Part shown: positions 50,179 through 58,258 of the stretch, piece by piece
Numbering within the stretch: position 1 is the stretch's first letter
Layout: each line of letters opens with the position of its first letter
Assembly (NCBI RefSeq): GCF_049801095.1
Contig: NZ_JBNAGH010000002.1
Span: 124,001-188,000 of the forward strand
DNA from: Dinoroseobacter sp049801095
GTDB lineage: Bacteria; Pseudomonadota; Alphaproteobacteria; Rhodobacterales; Rhodobacteraceae
DNA length: 64,000 bases
Direction: 5' to 3'
The notes under the pieces: model-generated
What the model was told of the DNA's origin: nothing
The model's input: the letters and a program-made list of their open reading frames with translations, nothing else
The model's database searches: none
Translations under genes and position numbers: made by a program

Positions 50179-50579
50179 GGTGTTCCCTCCCTGGAACGAC
50201 TGCAATCACATATCGCCCGGGGCGGATCGGTCTGATGCCATCGCGGCCCCGGCTGCGGTGAGTGTAGCCGGACCACGCAAAAGCGCCAGAGGTTTGTTGC
50301 ATCTGCAACGAGCGGCATATCGCACGGCGTCAGACATACCGCCGCCCGCAATTCCAAAGGCGCTCGCAACCCAGCAAACCGCGCGCGTTCTGCGCCAATT
50401 CGGGGCCAATTCAGGGCCAAGGCGCCCCATCGCCGCCGCCGGGGATTGACCCCGCGCGGTCCCCATGGTGCATGAGCCCATGACCTATGAGGCCCCGATG
50501 ATCCGCACCCTGACTGACCGGGCACAAGCCCGCGCCACACCCCCGTCCGGCACATTCGGACCCAGCTGCGCGCGATCCT
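50179..50579. other. 401-base divergent intergenic region, dctP / exoD
   Basis: No gene can be supported: open frames here translate to Arg/Pro/Ala-rich sequence. It should hold the promoter for the leftward TRAP operon and the rightward exoD gene. The palindrome at 50296-50309 is the only clear element; GGCATAT nearby could be part of a -10 box. Confidence 0.55.
50296..50309. promoter_or_regulatory. inverted repeat GTTGCA-TC-TGCAAC, candidate TRAP operator
   Basis: Perfect 6-base inverted repeat with a two-base centre in an otherwise unstructured gap, 118 bases upstream of dctP. LacI- and GntR-type regulators that control uptake operons bind palindromes of this size. No regulator gene is adjacent, so the factor would act in trans. 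Confidence 0.45.
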
Positions 50580-51227
50580 ATGTCTGAAGCGCAGCTCAAT
50601 CAGGACCCGGATGGGATGCCCGCGCAGACCGAGGATTTCGCAATCTCCCAGCGTCTCCACCAATTGGTGGAGGAGGCCGAGGGCCCCTCGGTGACCCTGG
50701 GCTGGGTGATGTCGCGCCTCCACGAGCAGGCCTTCGGACTGTTCCTGCTGATCCTCGCCCTGCCCTGCTGCATCCCTTTTCTCTACGGCATCCCGCAGGT
50801 GGTGGCGCTGCCGCTCATGTTCGTTTCGGCCCAGATCCTGATCGGGCGCCAGACCCCCTGGCTGCCGGAGCGCCTGAGCGCGCGCGAGGTCAAGACCGAG
50901 GGCCTGTCGAGCCTGGCCACCCGCGCCGAGCCCTGGCTGCACCGGATCGAAGGCATCAGCCGCCCCCGGCTCTCGGCCCTGACCCGCGCGCCCGCCGACC
51001 GCCTTGTCGGTCTGGCTCTGGTCCTCTTCAGCGCCTCGATCCTCGTGCCGCTGCCCTCGACCAACACCGTGCCGGGCTTTGCCGTGGTGATCGTGGCCAT
51101 GGGATTGCTGCAGCGGGACGGGATCCTCGTGATCCTCGGCACCATTCTCGGCACAGCCTGGATCGGCACTCTGCTCTTTGCCGGGGCCACGGTGATCAGC
51201 CTGCTGAAATCCTGGATCGGCCTCTGA
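50580..51227 (+). CDS. exoD: ExoD-family membrane protein (exopolysaccharide synthesis)
   Basis: 215 residues. After a polar N terminus comes ISQRLHQLVEEAEGPSVTLGWVMSRLHEQAFGLFLLILALPCCIPF, typical of the ExoD family, then four or more membrane segments (LVGLALVLFSASILVPLPSTNTVPGFAVVIVAMGLLQRDG). ExoD of Sinorhizobium meliloti affects exopolysaccharide production and alkali tolerance; mechanism unknown. It is 81 bases before dsbB on the same strand. Confidence 0.88.
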   Translation: MSEAQLNQDPDGMPAQTEDFAISQRLHQLVEEAEGPSVTLGWVMSRLHEQAFGLFLLILALPCCIPFLYGIPQVVALPLMFVSAQILIGRQTPWLPERLSAREVKTEGLSSLATRAEPWLHRIEGISRPRLSALTRAPADRLVGLALVLFSASILVPLPSTNTVPGFAVVIVAMGLLQRDGILVILGTILGTAWIGTLLFAGATVISLLKSWIGL

Positions 51228-51307
51228 TTGTGATCCGCGAGGGCCTTGCAGCGCCCCGGGACATGGGCGATGAACGCCCATCCCATCCGCCGGTCTCAGA
51301 GGTTTCG

Positions 51308-51775
51308 ATGCTCGATAATCCCCGCATGCTCGCACTGCTCGCCGCTGGCGGGTCTCTCGCGATGCTCCTGGGCGCCTTCGGCTTTCAACATCTCGGCGGT
51401 CTCGCCCCCTGTGCCATGTGCCTCTGGCAGCGTTGGCCCCATGCGGTGGCGGTGCTGGCGGGCGGGCTCAGCCTTGTCTCCCCCCTCGCGGCCTGGCTGG
51501 GGCTCGGCGGAGCGCTGACCACAGCGGGGATCGGCGGCTACCATACGGGCGTCGAGCGTGGCTGGTGGGAGGGCCCGACCACCTGCACCTCCGGCGATAT
51601 CACGGGCATGAGCCCCGAAGACCTGCTCGCCTCGATCATGGAGGCCCCGCTCGTGCGCTGTGACGAGGTCGCGTGGGAGATGCTGGGCCTCTCCATGGCG
51701 AGCTGGAACATGGTGATCAGTCTGGGCCTTGCCGCGCTCTGGGCGCTGGCGCTGCTCCGTCAAGCGCGGGCCTGA
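51308..51775 (+). CDS. dsbB: DsbB-family disulphide bond formation protein
   Basis: 155 residues from the ATG at 51308 (AGAGG five bases upstream); upstream GTG and ATG codons in frame would add a polar N terminus not typical of DsbB. Four membrane segments. The first periplasmic cysteine pair is in LAPCAMCLWQRWPH (CxxC), and the second pair in TTCTSGD and LVRCDEVAW, the pair exchanging with DsbA. It reoxidises DsbA with ubiquinone in the inner membrane. A stem CTGAGC/GCTCAG overlaps the stop codon. Confidence 0.9.
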   Translation: MLDNPRMLALLAAGGSLAMLLGAFGFQHLGGLAPCAMCLWQRWPHAVAVLAGGLSLVSPLAAWLGLGGALTTAGIGGYHTGVERGWWEGPTTCTSGDITGMSPEDLLASIMEAPLVRCDEVAWEMLGLSMASWNMVISLGLAALWALALLRQARA

Positions 51776-51786
51776 GCCGGGCTCAG
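51772..51786 (+). terminator. possible terminator hairpin at the dsbB stop
   Basis: CTGAGC (51772-51777) pairs with GCTCAG (51781-51786) around CGG, with the TGA stop inside the left arm. There is no T run afterwards, so termination, if any, would be Rho-assisted or weak. Confidence 0.35.
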
Positions 51787-51868
51787 CGGCATTCCCGCGC
51801 CACAGGGCATTCTCGAACCACAGAGCGGAGCGCGCGGGTTAACACATGCCTGCACCACCGTGCGCCCG

Positions 51869-51901
51869 TGCCCGACACTTGCCCGACACATGTCCGACAG
51901 G
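51869..51901. repeat. three tandem 11-base repeats (TGCCCGACACT type)
   Basis: TGCCCGACACT, TGCCCGACACA and TGTCCGACAGG follow one another without spacing in the convergent gap between dsbB and the Usg-like gene. The 11-base period is about one helical turn. It could be a small polymerase-slippage repeat or a cluster of protein sites; no promoter is expected at this position. Confidence 0.6.
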
Positions 51902-51942
51902 AGGCAGACGGCGCGCCGACCCCGTCGGGCGGGCCCTCAGAC

Positions 51943-52212
51943 CTAGTGCAGAGGCAACTCATGGGTGACGTGCCGCCACTCTCCGGGCGAGATCATCTTG
52001 CGATGGGCGAAGCGCACGGAATGCAGCGCGCCCTCAATCTCGGCCTGCCAGAATTCAATGAATTTGAACAGCGCCGGATAGTCTGGTGCCAGGTCATAGT
52101 CCTGCCAGATGAAGGTGTTCAGAACGCTCGGATGGTCGGGCATGCGGTAATACATCTCCGCCGTGGTCAACCCGTATCCGCGCAGCATCAATTCGGTTTC
52201 CTGGCCTGCCAT
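51943..52212 (-). CDS. Usg-family protein
   Basis: 89 residues from the ATG at 52212 (MAGQETELMLRGYGLTTAEM), with GGAGA six bases upstream. YYRMPDHPSVLNTFIWQDYDLAPDYPALFKFIEFWQAEIEGALHSVRFAHRKMISPGEWR is the complete Usg-like domain, found almost only in alphaproteobacteria. The name comes from a gene in a Caulobacter trp operon; function unknown. It is transcribed away from gyrA. Upstream in-frame Met codons (52251, 52326) would lengthen it into low-similarity sequence. Confidence 0.88.
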   Translation of the reverse strand: MAGQETELMLRGYGLTTAEMYYRMPDHPSVLNTFIWQDYDLAPDYPALFKFIEFWQAEIEGALHSVRFAHRKMISPGEWRHVTHELPLH

Positions 52213-52285
52213 ATGCGTCTCCGTTCTTGTCCCATGGGGATATCGAGCCATATCAGGATTAATAAAGCAATAAGAACAGCATGTT

Positions 52286-52308
52286 AGCACCCCCCTCCGG
52301 GGGCTGCT
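52286..52308 (-). other. G-C hairpin followed by a T-rich tract upstream of usg
   Basis: AGCA...CCCCC (52286-52295) pairs with GGGGG...TGCT (52299-52308) around a three-base loop with one mismatch. In the minus-strand transcript it is followed by a stretch rich in T (GTTCTTATTGCTTTATT) before the usg start at 52212. It looks like a terminator or attenuator in the leader, possibly preventing transcription from the gyrA side. Confidence 0.45.
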
Positions 52309-52327
52309 CGTAAATCTCATGCACAAC

Positions 52328-52357
52328 TTGTGCGCAAGATGAAGGTTCTGTTATACT
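52328..52357 (+). promoter_or_regulatory. gyrA promoter (sigma-70 type)
   Basis: TTGTGC (52328-52333), an 18-base spacer, and TATACT (52352-52357), 46 bases before the gyrA start. The -35 overlaps a perfect palindrome GCACAA-C-TTGTGC (52321-52333), which could be an operator. Sequence fits the consensus well at -10 and moderately at -35. Confidence 0.6.
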
Positions 52358-52402
52358 CCAAGGGACTAAATATTGTGCCTCTGACAAAGGAGTTCGGCCC
52401 AC

Positions 52403-55135
52403 GTGACCGACACCCCGGAACCCCCTGAAAACATGGACGAAACCCCCGGCGGCGGGTCCGACTATACGGGGCCGACCATCTCCATCGCGGAGGAGATGAA
52501 GAGCTCCTATCTCGATTATGCCATGAGCGTGATCGTCAGTCGGGCGATCCCGGATCTGCGCGATGGGCTCAAGCCCGTGCACCGGCGCATCCTCTATGCC
52601 ATGCATGAGACCGGGAACTCCCATGACAAGGCCTATCGCAAATCGGCGCGGCCCGTGGGCGATGTCATGGGCAAATACCACCCCCATGGGGATGGCGCGA
52701 TCTATGACGCGCTGGTGCGCATGGCGCAGGATTTCTCCATGTCCCTGCCGCTTCTGGATGGTCAGGGCAATTTCGGGTCCATGGATGGCGATAACCCCGC
52801 CGCCATGCGCTATACCGAAGTGCGGATGGACAAGCCCGCTGCCGCCCTTCTCGCAGATATTGAGAAGGAAACCGTTGATTTCCAAGACAATTACGATGGC
52901 AAGGATCAGGAGCCGACGGTCCTTCCGGCGCGGTTCCCGAACATGCTCGTCAATGGCGCCGGCGGCATCGCGGTCGGTATGGCCACGAATATCCCGCCCC
53001 ATAATCTGGGCGAGGTGATCGACGCGACGCTGGCCCTGATCGAGACTCCGGATCTCGAGGTTGAGGACCTGATGCAATACGTCCCCGCCCCGGATTTCCC
53101 GACGGGCGGGCAGATCCTCGGACGGTCCGGCGCGCGTAAGGCCTATCTGGAGGGACGCGGCTCGGTCATCATCCGCGCCAAGACCCGGATCGAGGAGCTG
53201 CGCAAGGACCGTTACGCCATCGTGCTCGACGAGATCCCTTATCAGGTCAACAAAGCCTCGATGATCGAGAAGATCGCTGAGCTTGTCCGCGACAAGCGGA
53301 TCGAGGGCATTGCCCATGTACAGGACGAAAGCGACCGGATCGGGGTCCGTGTGGTGGTCGAGCTGAAGCGCGACGCAACGCCCGAGGTGGTGTTGAACCA
53401 GCTCTACCGCTTCACGCCCATGCAGACCTCGTTCGGATGCAACATGCTGGCGCTGAATGGCGGACGTCCCGAGCAATTGACGCTCAAGGATTTCCTCAGC
53501 AGTTTCATCACCTTCCGCGAGGAAGTTGTGGCGCGCCGCACGGCGTTTGACCTGCGCAAGGCCCGAGAGCGAAGCCACATCCTCTGCGGTCTCGCCGTCG
53601 CCGTCTCCAATGTGGATGAGGTCGTCGCCACCATCCGCGCCTCCGCCGATGCGGCAGAAGCCCGAGAGAAGCTGATGACCCGGCGCTGGCCCGCCGAGGA
53701 GATCGCCGGTTACATCCGTCTGATCGACGATCCGACCCATACGATGAACGAGGACGGGACCTATAACCTCTCGGAGACCCAGGCCCGCGCGATCCTTGAG
53801 CTGCGTCTGCAGCGTCTGACCCAGCTGGGCGTCAAGGAAGTCACCGACGAGCTGCAAGAGCTGGCCGGTAAGATTCAGGAATACCTTGATATTCTCCGCT
53901 CCCGCGCGCGGATCATGGCGATCATCTCCGACGAGCTGCGCGAGGTGCGCGAGCAATTCGCCGTGCCCCGCCGCACCGAGATCGCCGAATGGTCCGGCGA
54001 CATGGAAGACGAGGACCTGATCGAGCGCGAAGATATGGTCGTGACGGTCACCTCGGGCGGCTATATCAAGCGCACCCCGCTGGTCGAATTCCGCGCCCAG
54101 AAACGCGGTGGCAAGGGCCTGTCGGGGATGAACACCAAGGAAGACGACGTGGTCACGACGCTGTTCGTGGCAAACACCCACACGCCGCTTCTGGTCTTCA
54201 CGACGGATGGAATGGTCTACAAGCTCAAAACCTGGCGTCTGCCCTCGGGTGGCCGCAACGCCCGCGGAAAGGCCATCGTCAACGTATTGCCGATCTCGAC
54301 CGGGACCTCCATCGCGGCGATCATGCCCGTGGACCGGGACGAGGAAGACTGGTCCGACCTGCAGATCGTCTTTTCAACCTCTGCTGGAGATGTGCGCCGT
54401 AACGCCTTGTCAGACTTCACGAATGTGAAATCTAACGGCAAGATCGCCATGAAGCTGCCCGAGGGGGTGAGCCTCGTGAAAGCGCGGATCTGCTCCGAGG
54501 AGGATGACGTGATGCTGATCACCGCCTCGGGACGCGCGATCCGTTTCCGCACCACGGATGTCCGGGTCTTCAAGGGCCGCGACAGCACCGGCGTGCGCGG
54601 CGTGCGACTTGCGGAGGGGGATGAGGTCGTCTCCATGGCCGTGATCCGCCATTTCGTCGCCGACCCGCAGGAGCGCGCCGCCTATCTCAAGATGCGCCGC
54701 GCGGTGGCCGGGCTATCCGATGACGCCGAGAGCGATGATGAGGACGCGGTCGAGGCCGGGCAGCTCAGCCCAGAGCGCTATGCCGAGATGTCGGCGGCCG
54801 AGGACCTGATACTGACAATTACCTCCGGCGGGACGGGCAAGATCAGCTCGAGCCATGACTACCCGGTCCGCGGACGCGGCGGTCAGGGTGTGACGGCGAT
54901 GGACAAGGCCATGCGGGGCGGCCCGCTCGTGGCCTGCTTCCCTGTGGAGCTCGACGATCAGATCATGCTTGCGACCTCCACCGGCCAATCGATCCGCTGT
55001 CCTGTGGACGGGATCAGCTTCCGCTCCCGCGCGGCGGGCGGCGTGAAGGTGTTCAACACCGCCCCGGGCGAACAGGTCGTCTCCGTCGCCTATATCGCCG
55101 ATCAGGGCGAGGAAGATGGCGCCGAGGAAGGCTGA
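52403..55135 (+). CDS. gyrA: GyrA, DNA gyrase subunit A
   Basis: 910 residues starting at GTG 52403 with AAAGGAG upstream. Breakage-reunion domain: SSYLDYAMSVIVSRAIPDLRDGLKPVHRRILYAM, quinolone region KYHPHGDGAIYDAL (91-104), and catalytic Tyr 137 in AMRYTEVR. The C-terminal pinwheel has the GyrA box as QKRGGKG, which separates GyrA from ParC. It introduces negative supercoils with GyrB, using ATP. Gly 98 occupies the position of E. coli Ser 83, while Asp 102 (E. coli Asp 87) is kept. Acidic insertions (AESDDEDAVEAG) lie between blades. Confidence 0.97.
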   Translation: MTDTPEPPENMDETPGGGSDYTGPTISIAEEMKSSYLDYAMSVIVSRAIPDLRDGLKPVHRRILYAMHETGNSHDKAYRKSARPVGDVMGKYHPHGDGAIYDALVRMAQDFSMSLPLLDGQGNFGSMDGDNPAAMRYTEVRMDKPAAALLADIEKETVDFQDNYDGKDQEPTVLPARFPNMLVNGAGGIAVGMATNIPPHNLGEVIDATLALIETPDLEVEDLMQYVPAPDFPTGGQILGRSGARKAYLEGRGSVIIRAKTRIEELRKDRYAIVLDEIPYQVNKASMIEKIAELVRDKRIEGIAHVQDESDRIGVRVVVELKRDATPEVVLNQLYRFTPMQTSFGCNMLALNGGRPEQLTLKDFLSSFITFREEVVARRTAFDLRKARERSHILCGLAVAVSNVDEVVATIRASADAAEAREKLMTRRWPAEEIAGYIRLIDDPTHTMNEDGTYNLSETQARAILELRLQRLTQLGVKEVTDELQELAGKIQEYLDILRSRARIMAIISDELREVREQFAVPRRTEIAEWSGDMEDEDLIEREDMVVTVTSGGYIKRTPLVEFRAQKRGGKGLSGMNTKEDDVVTTLFVANTHTPLLVFTTDGMVYKLKTWRLPSGGRNARGKAIVNVLPISTGTSIAAIMPVDRDEEDWSDLQIVFSTSAGDVRRNALSDFTNVKSNGKIAMKLPEGVSLVKARICSEEDDVMLITASGRAIRFRTTDVRVFKGRDSTGVRGVRLAEGDEVVSMAVIRHFVADPQERAAYLKMRRAVAGLSDDAESDDEDAVEAGQLSPERYAEMSAAEDLILTITSGGTGKISSSHDYPVRGRGGQGVTAMDKAMRGGPLVACFPVELDDQIMLATSTGQSIRCPVDGISFRSRAAGGVKVFNTAPGEQVVSVAYIADQGEEDGAEEG

Positions 55136-55181
55136 GCCACCGCGTCCTCGGGTGACGATCCGACATTTCCATCCCGCTTGT

Positions 55182-55201
55182 GAGCCTCTATATCGAGGCT
55201 C
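55182..55201 (+). promoter_or_regulatory. 7-bp hairpin ending at the base before the trmFO start codon
   Basis: GAGCCTC (55182-55188) pairs perfectly with GAGGCTC (55195-55201) around TATATC; the ATG starts at 55202. The only Shine-Dalgarno-like sequence (GAGG) lies in the 3' arm, so folding should hide it. This suggests translational control, or that translation depends on unfolding by other means. Confidence 0.5.
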
Positions 55202-56563
55202 ATGAGCACAGCAGATCACACACTCCACATCGTCGGCGGCGGCATGGCCGGGTCCGAAGCCGCCTGGCAGGCTGTCCAGATGGGCGTCAACGTCGTCATC
55301 CACGAGATGCGGCCCAAGGTCGAAACCTTCGCCCACAAGACCGGGCATCTGGCAGAGATGGTGTGTTCGAACTCCTTCCGCTCCGATGACGATGAGCAGA
55401 ATGCCGTGGGCCTGCTGCACTGGGAGATGCGCGCGGCGGGCGGCCTGATCATGGAGATGGCGGATCGCCACGCCCTGCCCGCTGGCGGCGCGCTGGCGGT
55501 AGATCGCGACCCGTTCGCGGCCTCGGTCACCGAGCGGCTGCTGGCCCACCCGAATATCACTTTGGATGGCGATGAGATCACCGCCCTGCCCGAGGAGGGC
55601 TATTGGATCATAGCGACCGGTCCCCTGACCTCTGGCGCGCTTGCCGAGGCGATTGCCGCCGAGACCGGACAGGAAAGCCTCGCCTTCTTCGATGCCATCG
55701 CGCCGATCCTCTATTTCGACAGTATCGACATGTCCAAGGCCTGGATGCAGTCGCGCTATGACAAGGGCGAGACCGAGGAGGAGCGGACCGCCTATCTCAA
55801 CTGCCCCATGGATCGCGACCAGTATGAGGGTTTCATCGACGCCCTGCTGGCCGCCGAGAAGACCGAGTTCAAGCCGGGTGAGACGGCGGGCTATTTTGAC
55901 GGCTGCCTGCCGATTGAGGTGATGGCTGAGCGGGGTCGCGAGACCCTGCGCCATGGGCCGATGAAGCCCGTGGGCCTGACGAACCCGCACCAGCCTGACA
56001 TCAAGGCCCATGCGGTGGTGCAGCTGCGCCGGGACAACGCGCTCGGCACGCTCTACAACATCGTCGGCTTCCAGACGAAAATGAAATACGGCGCCCAGAC
56101 CGAAGTGCTCCGCATGATCCCGGGGCTGGAGGAGGCCCGCTTTGCGCGGCTCGGAGGGATCCACCGGAACACCTTCATCAACTCGCCGACCCTGCTCGAC
56201 GCGCAGATGCGCCTGCGGTCCAAGCCCCATTTGCGCTTTGCCGGGCAGATCACCGGGGTTGAGGGCTATGTGGAAAGCGCCGCCATGGGCCTGCTTGCGG
56301 GGCGGATGGCGGCTGCCGAAATCCTCGGTCAGCCCGTGGAAGGCCCGCCGCAGGAAACCGCCATGGGCGCGCTCATCCATCACATCACAGGCGGCGCCGA
56401 GGCCAAGACATTCCAGCCGATGAACGTGAATTTCGGGCTCTTCCCGCCGCTGGACGGTGTGCGCGGCGGGCGGCGTGGCCGCAAGGAGCGCTACAAGGGC
56501 TACACGGATCGCGCCAAATCCGCCTGGATGGATTGGCTCGGGCAACCGCTCGCGGCGGAGTGA
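55202..56563 (+). CDS. trmFO: TrmFO, folate-dependent tRNA (uracil-54-C5)-methyltransferase
   Basis: 453 residues. The FAD-binding LHIVGGGMAGSEAAWQAVQMG is at the N terminus, then EMRPKVETFAHKTGHLAEMVCSNSFRSDD, NCPMDRDQYEGFIDALLAAEK and MNVNFGLFPPLDG, all diagnostic. It makes ribothymidine-54 in tRNA using methylene-tetrahydrofolate and FADH2, the form found in alphaproteobacteria and Gram-positives in place of SAM-dependent TrmA. It lies 66 bases after gyrA, with a start-site hairpin, and 22 bases before gluQ. Confidence 0.96.
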   Translation: MSTADHTLHIVGGGMAGSEAAWQAVQMGVNVVIHEMRPKVETFAHKTGHLAEMVCSNSFRSDDDEQNAVGLLHWEMRAAGGLIMEMADRHALPAGGALAVDRDPFAASVTERLLAHPNITLDGDEITALPEEGYWIIATGPLTSGALAEAIAAETGQESLAFFDAIAPILYFDSIDMSKAWMQSRYDKGETEEERTAYLNCPMDRDQYEGFIDALLAAEKTEFKPGETAGYFDGCLPIEVMAERGRETLRHGPMKPVGLTNPHQPDIKAHAVVQLRRDNALGTLYNIVGFQTKMKYGAQTEVLRMIPGLEEARFARLGGIHRNTFINSPTLLDAQMRLRSKPHLRFAGQITGVEGYVESAAMGLLAGRMAAAEILGQPVEGPPQETAMGALIHHITGGAEAKTFQPMNVNFGLFPPLDGVRGGRRGRKERYKGYTDRAKSAWMDWLGQPLAAE

Positions 56564-56585
56564 TCCGGACGCACCCCGAGAGCCG

Positions 56586-57452
56586 ATGAGAACGCGCTTC
56601 GCCCCTTCGCCCACCGGCCCGCTCCATCTCGGGCATGGGTTCTCGGCCTGCACGGCGGCGGCGATGGCCGAAGCGGCGGGCGGCACTTTGCTTTTGCGGA
56701 TCGAGGATATTGACCAGAGCCGCGCGCGCCCGGAATGGGAGGCGCTGATCGCGGAGGATCTGACGTGGCTGGGCCTGAGCTGGCCTCGCCCGGTCATGCG
56801 GCAATCGGAGCGGCAGACGGCCTATGATGCTGCGCTGGACCAGCTTTGGGCCGAAGGCCTGCTCTATCCCTGCACCTGCACCCGCCGGGACATCGCCGAG
56901 GCCACGCGCGCCCCGCAGGAGGACACGCCGCTGCTGGGTCCGGATGGTCTGATCTATCCCGGCACCTGTCGTGGGCGGGATCGCAGCGGACCCCGGCCAA
57001 AGGAAGCCGTTTTGCGGCTCGATATGACAGCGGCGGTCGCGCGCTGCGCGCCGGACGCGCTGCGCTTTGTTGAGACCGGCGCGGGTCTGGCCGGGGAGCA
57101 TGGGGAGATCACTCTTTCCCCCTCAGGTCTCGTGGAACGGGTCGGGGATGTGGTGCTCTGCCGACGGGATATGGCCACCTCCTATCACCTCTCGGTGGTG
57201 GTGGATGACGCGGCGCAAGACATCACGCATGTGGTGCGCGGGCGGGATCTCTTCGAGGCGACCGCGATCCATGTGGTGCTGCAAGCTTTGCTCGGACTGC
57301 CCGTGCCGATCTATCACCATCACCGGCTGATCCGCGACGCGGCGGGCAAGCGGCTGGCAAAGCGTGATGATGCGCGCGCCCTTGCGGCCTATCGCGCTGC
57401 CGGGCTTTCGGTGGCGGAGGTCCGTGCGCTCTGGTCCGACCCGCAAGGGTGA
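56586..57452 (+). CDS. gluQ: GluQ, glutamyl-Q tRNA(Asp) synthetase
   Basis: 288 residues. Truncated GluRS catalytic domain: RFAPSPTGPLHLGHGFSACTAA (HIGH-type motif at residues 4-17), RIEDIDQSRARPEWEALIAEDL, a zinc site in YPCTCTRRDI and YPGTCRGRD, and the KMSKS-like KRLAKRDDARALAAYRAAG near the C terminus. It charges glutamate on the queuosine base of tRNA-Asp rather than on tRNA-Glu, as the anticodon-binding domain is missing. The 3' end overlaps the convergent olsA gene by 64 bases. Confidence 0.93.
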   Translation: MRTRFAPSPTGPLHLGHGFSACTAAAMAEAAGGTLLLRIEDIDQSRARPEWEALIAEDLTWLGLSWPRPVMRQSERQTAYDAALDQLWAEGLLYPCTCTRRDIAEATRAPQEDTPLLGPDGLIYPGTCRGRDRSGPRPKEAVLRLDMTAAVARCAPDALRFVETGAGLAGEHGEITLSPSGLVERVGDVVLCRRDMATSYHLSVVVDDAAQDITHVVRGRDLFEATAIHVVLQALLGLPVPIYHHHRLIRDAAGKRLAKRDDARALAAYRAAGLSVAEVRALWSDPQG

Positions 57453-58258
57453 TCGGCGCGGATCACCGCCTCACAGGCTTTGGCAAGCGCCTTGCGATCC
57501 GCGCAATCGGTCACCGGGATCGGGTCGTGAAACCGCACGCGCACATGGCCATGGCGCGGCTGAGCCAGCATCAGCAGGAGATGCCCCCCGAACTCCATAT
57601 CGCCCCACCAGCCATAGAAGCGCGGATCTGCCCCCTCGGGCGGGTGATAGACGACCGTCACCGGCTGCACGGCGCTCCGCTCCCGCAGATCGGGCTGGAA
57701 GAAGGCTGAAAAGAGCGAGGATTTGAAGGGCAGCACCCGGCGGCTGTCACTGCTGGTGCCCTCGGGGAAGAGCAGCAAGCGGTGGCCCGCGAGGATCCGC
57801 GCGTGAAAGGCCTGCGCCTGATCCGCCGTGGCGCTGCGGTCGCGCCGGATGAAGAGCGTGCCCGTGGCGCGTGCCAGCCAGCCGATCCCGGGCCATCCGG
57901 CCACTTCGGATTTCGAGACGAAATAGACCTGCTGGCAGGCGTTCAGCACAAAGATATCGAGCCAGCTCGCATGGTTGGCGACCTGTGCCCCCTGCCCCCG
58001 CATGGGCATGCCGCGCACCTCGCGCCGCACCCCCATGAGCCAGAGCGACACACGGCAGACCTGCGTCGTGATATGGGGCGTGATCGGACGGTGGAGACCA
58101 AAAAGCGGACGCTCCACCAGCCGCAGGGTCAACAGCAGCAGGAGCCCGCCGAACACGACCAGCGCCATGGGCAGCCCGCGCAGCAGGATCCGCGCCCAAT
58201 CCGCGAGACCAAAACGGCGCGAGGCGGGCGGCGCGCCCCCATCATACCAGGTACTCAT
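57389..58258 (-). CDS. olsA: 1-acyl-glycerol/lyso-ornithine lipid acyltransferase (PlsC family, OlsA)
   Basis: 289 residues. The PlsC motifs are NHASWLDIFVLNAC (H-x4-D), LFIRRDRSATADQ and LFPEGTSSDSRRVLPFKSSLF. An N-terminal hydrophobic segment (ILLRGLPMALVVFGGLLLLLTLRLV) anchors it in the inner membrane. OlsA is favoured over generic PlsC because the gene follows olsB with a 4-base ATGA overlap; OlsA adds the second acyl chain to lyso-ornithine lipid. The 3' end overlaps gluQ by 64 bases in the opposite direction. Confidence 0.82.
   Translation of the reverse strand: MSTWYDGGAPPASRRFGLADWARILLRGLPMALVVFGGLLLLLTLRLVERPLFGLHRPITPHITTQVCRVSLWLMGVRREVRGMPMRGQGAQVANHASWLDIFVLNACQQVYFVSKSEVAGWPGIGWLARATGTLFIRRDRSATADQAQAFHARILAGHRLLLFPEGTSSDSRRVLPFKSSLFSAFFQPDLRERSAVQPVTVVYHPPEGADPRFYGWWGDMEFGGHLLLMLAQPRHGHVRVRFHDPIPVTDCADRKALAKACEAVIRADHPCGSDQSARTSATESPAAR

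Noticed and set aside
52259..54181. 640-codon minus-strand frame opposite gyrA
   Set aside because: Low-complexity His/Asp/Arg-rich translation; GyrA on the plus strand explains the codon periodicity.
54713..56797. 694-codon minus-strand frame opposite gyrA and trmFO
   Set aside because: Overlaps two certain genes, no recognisable domains.
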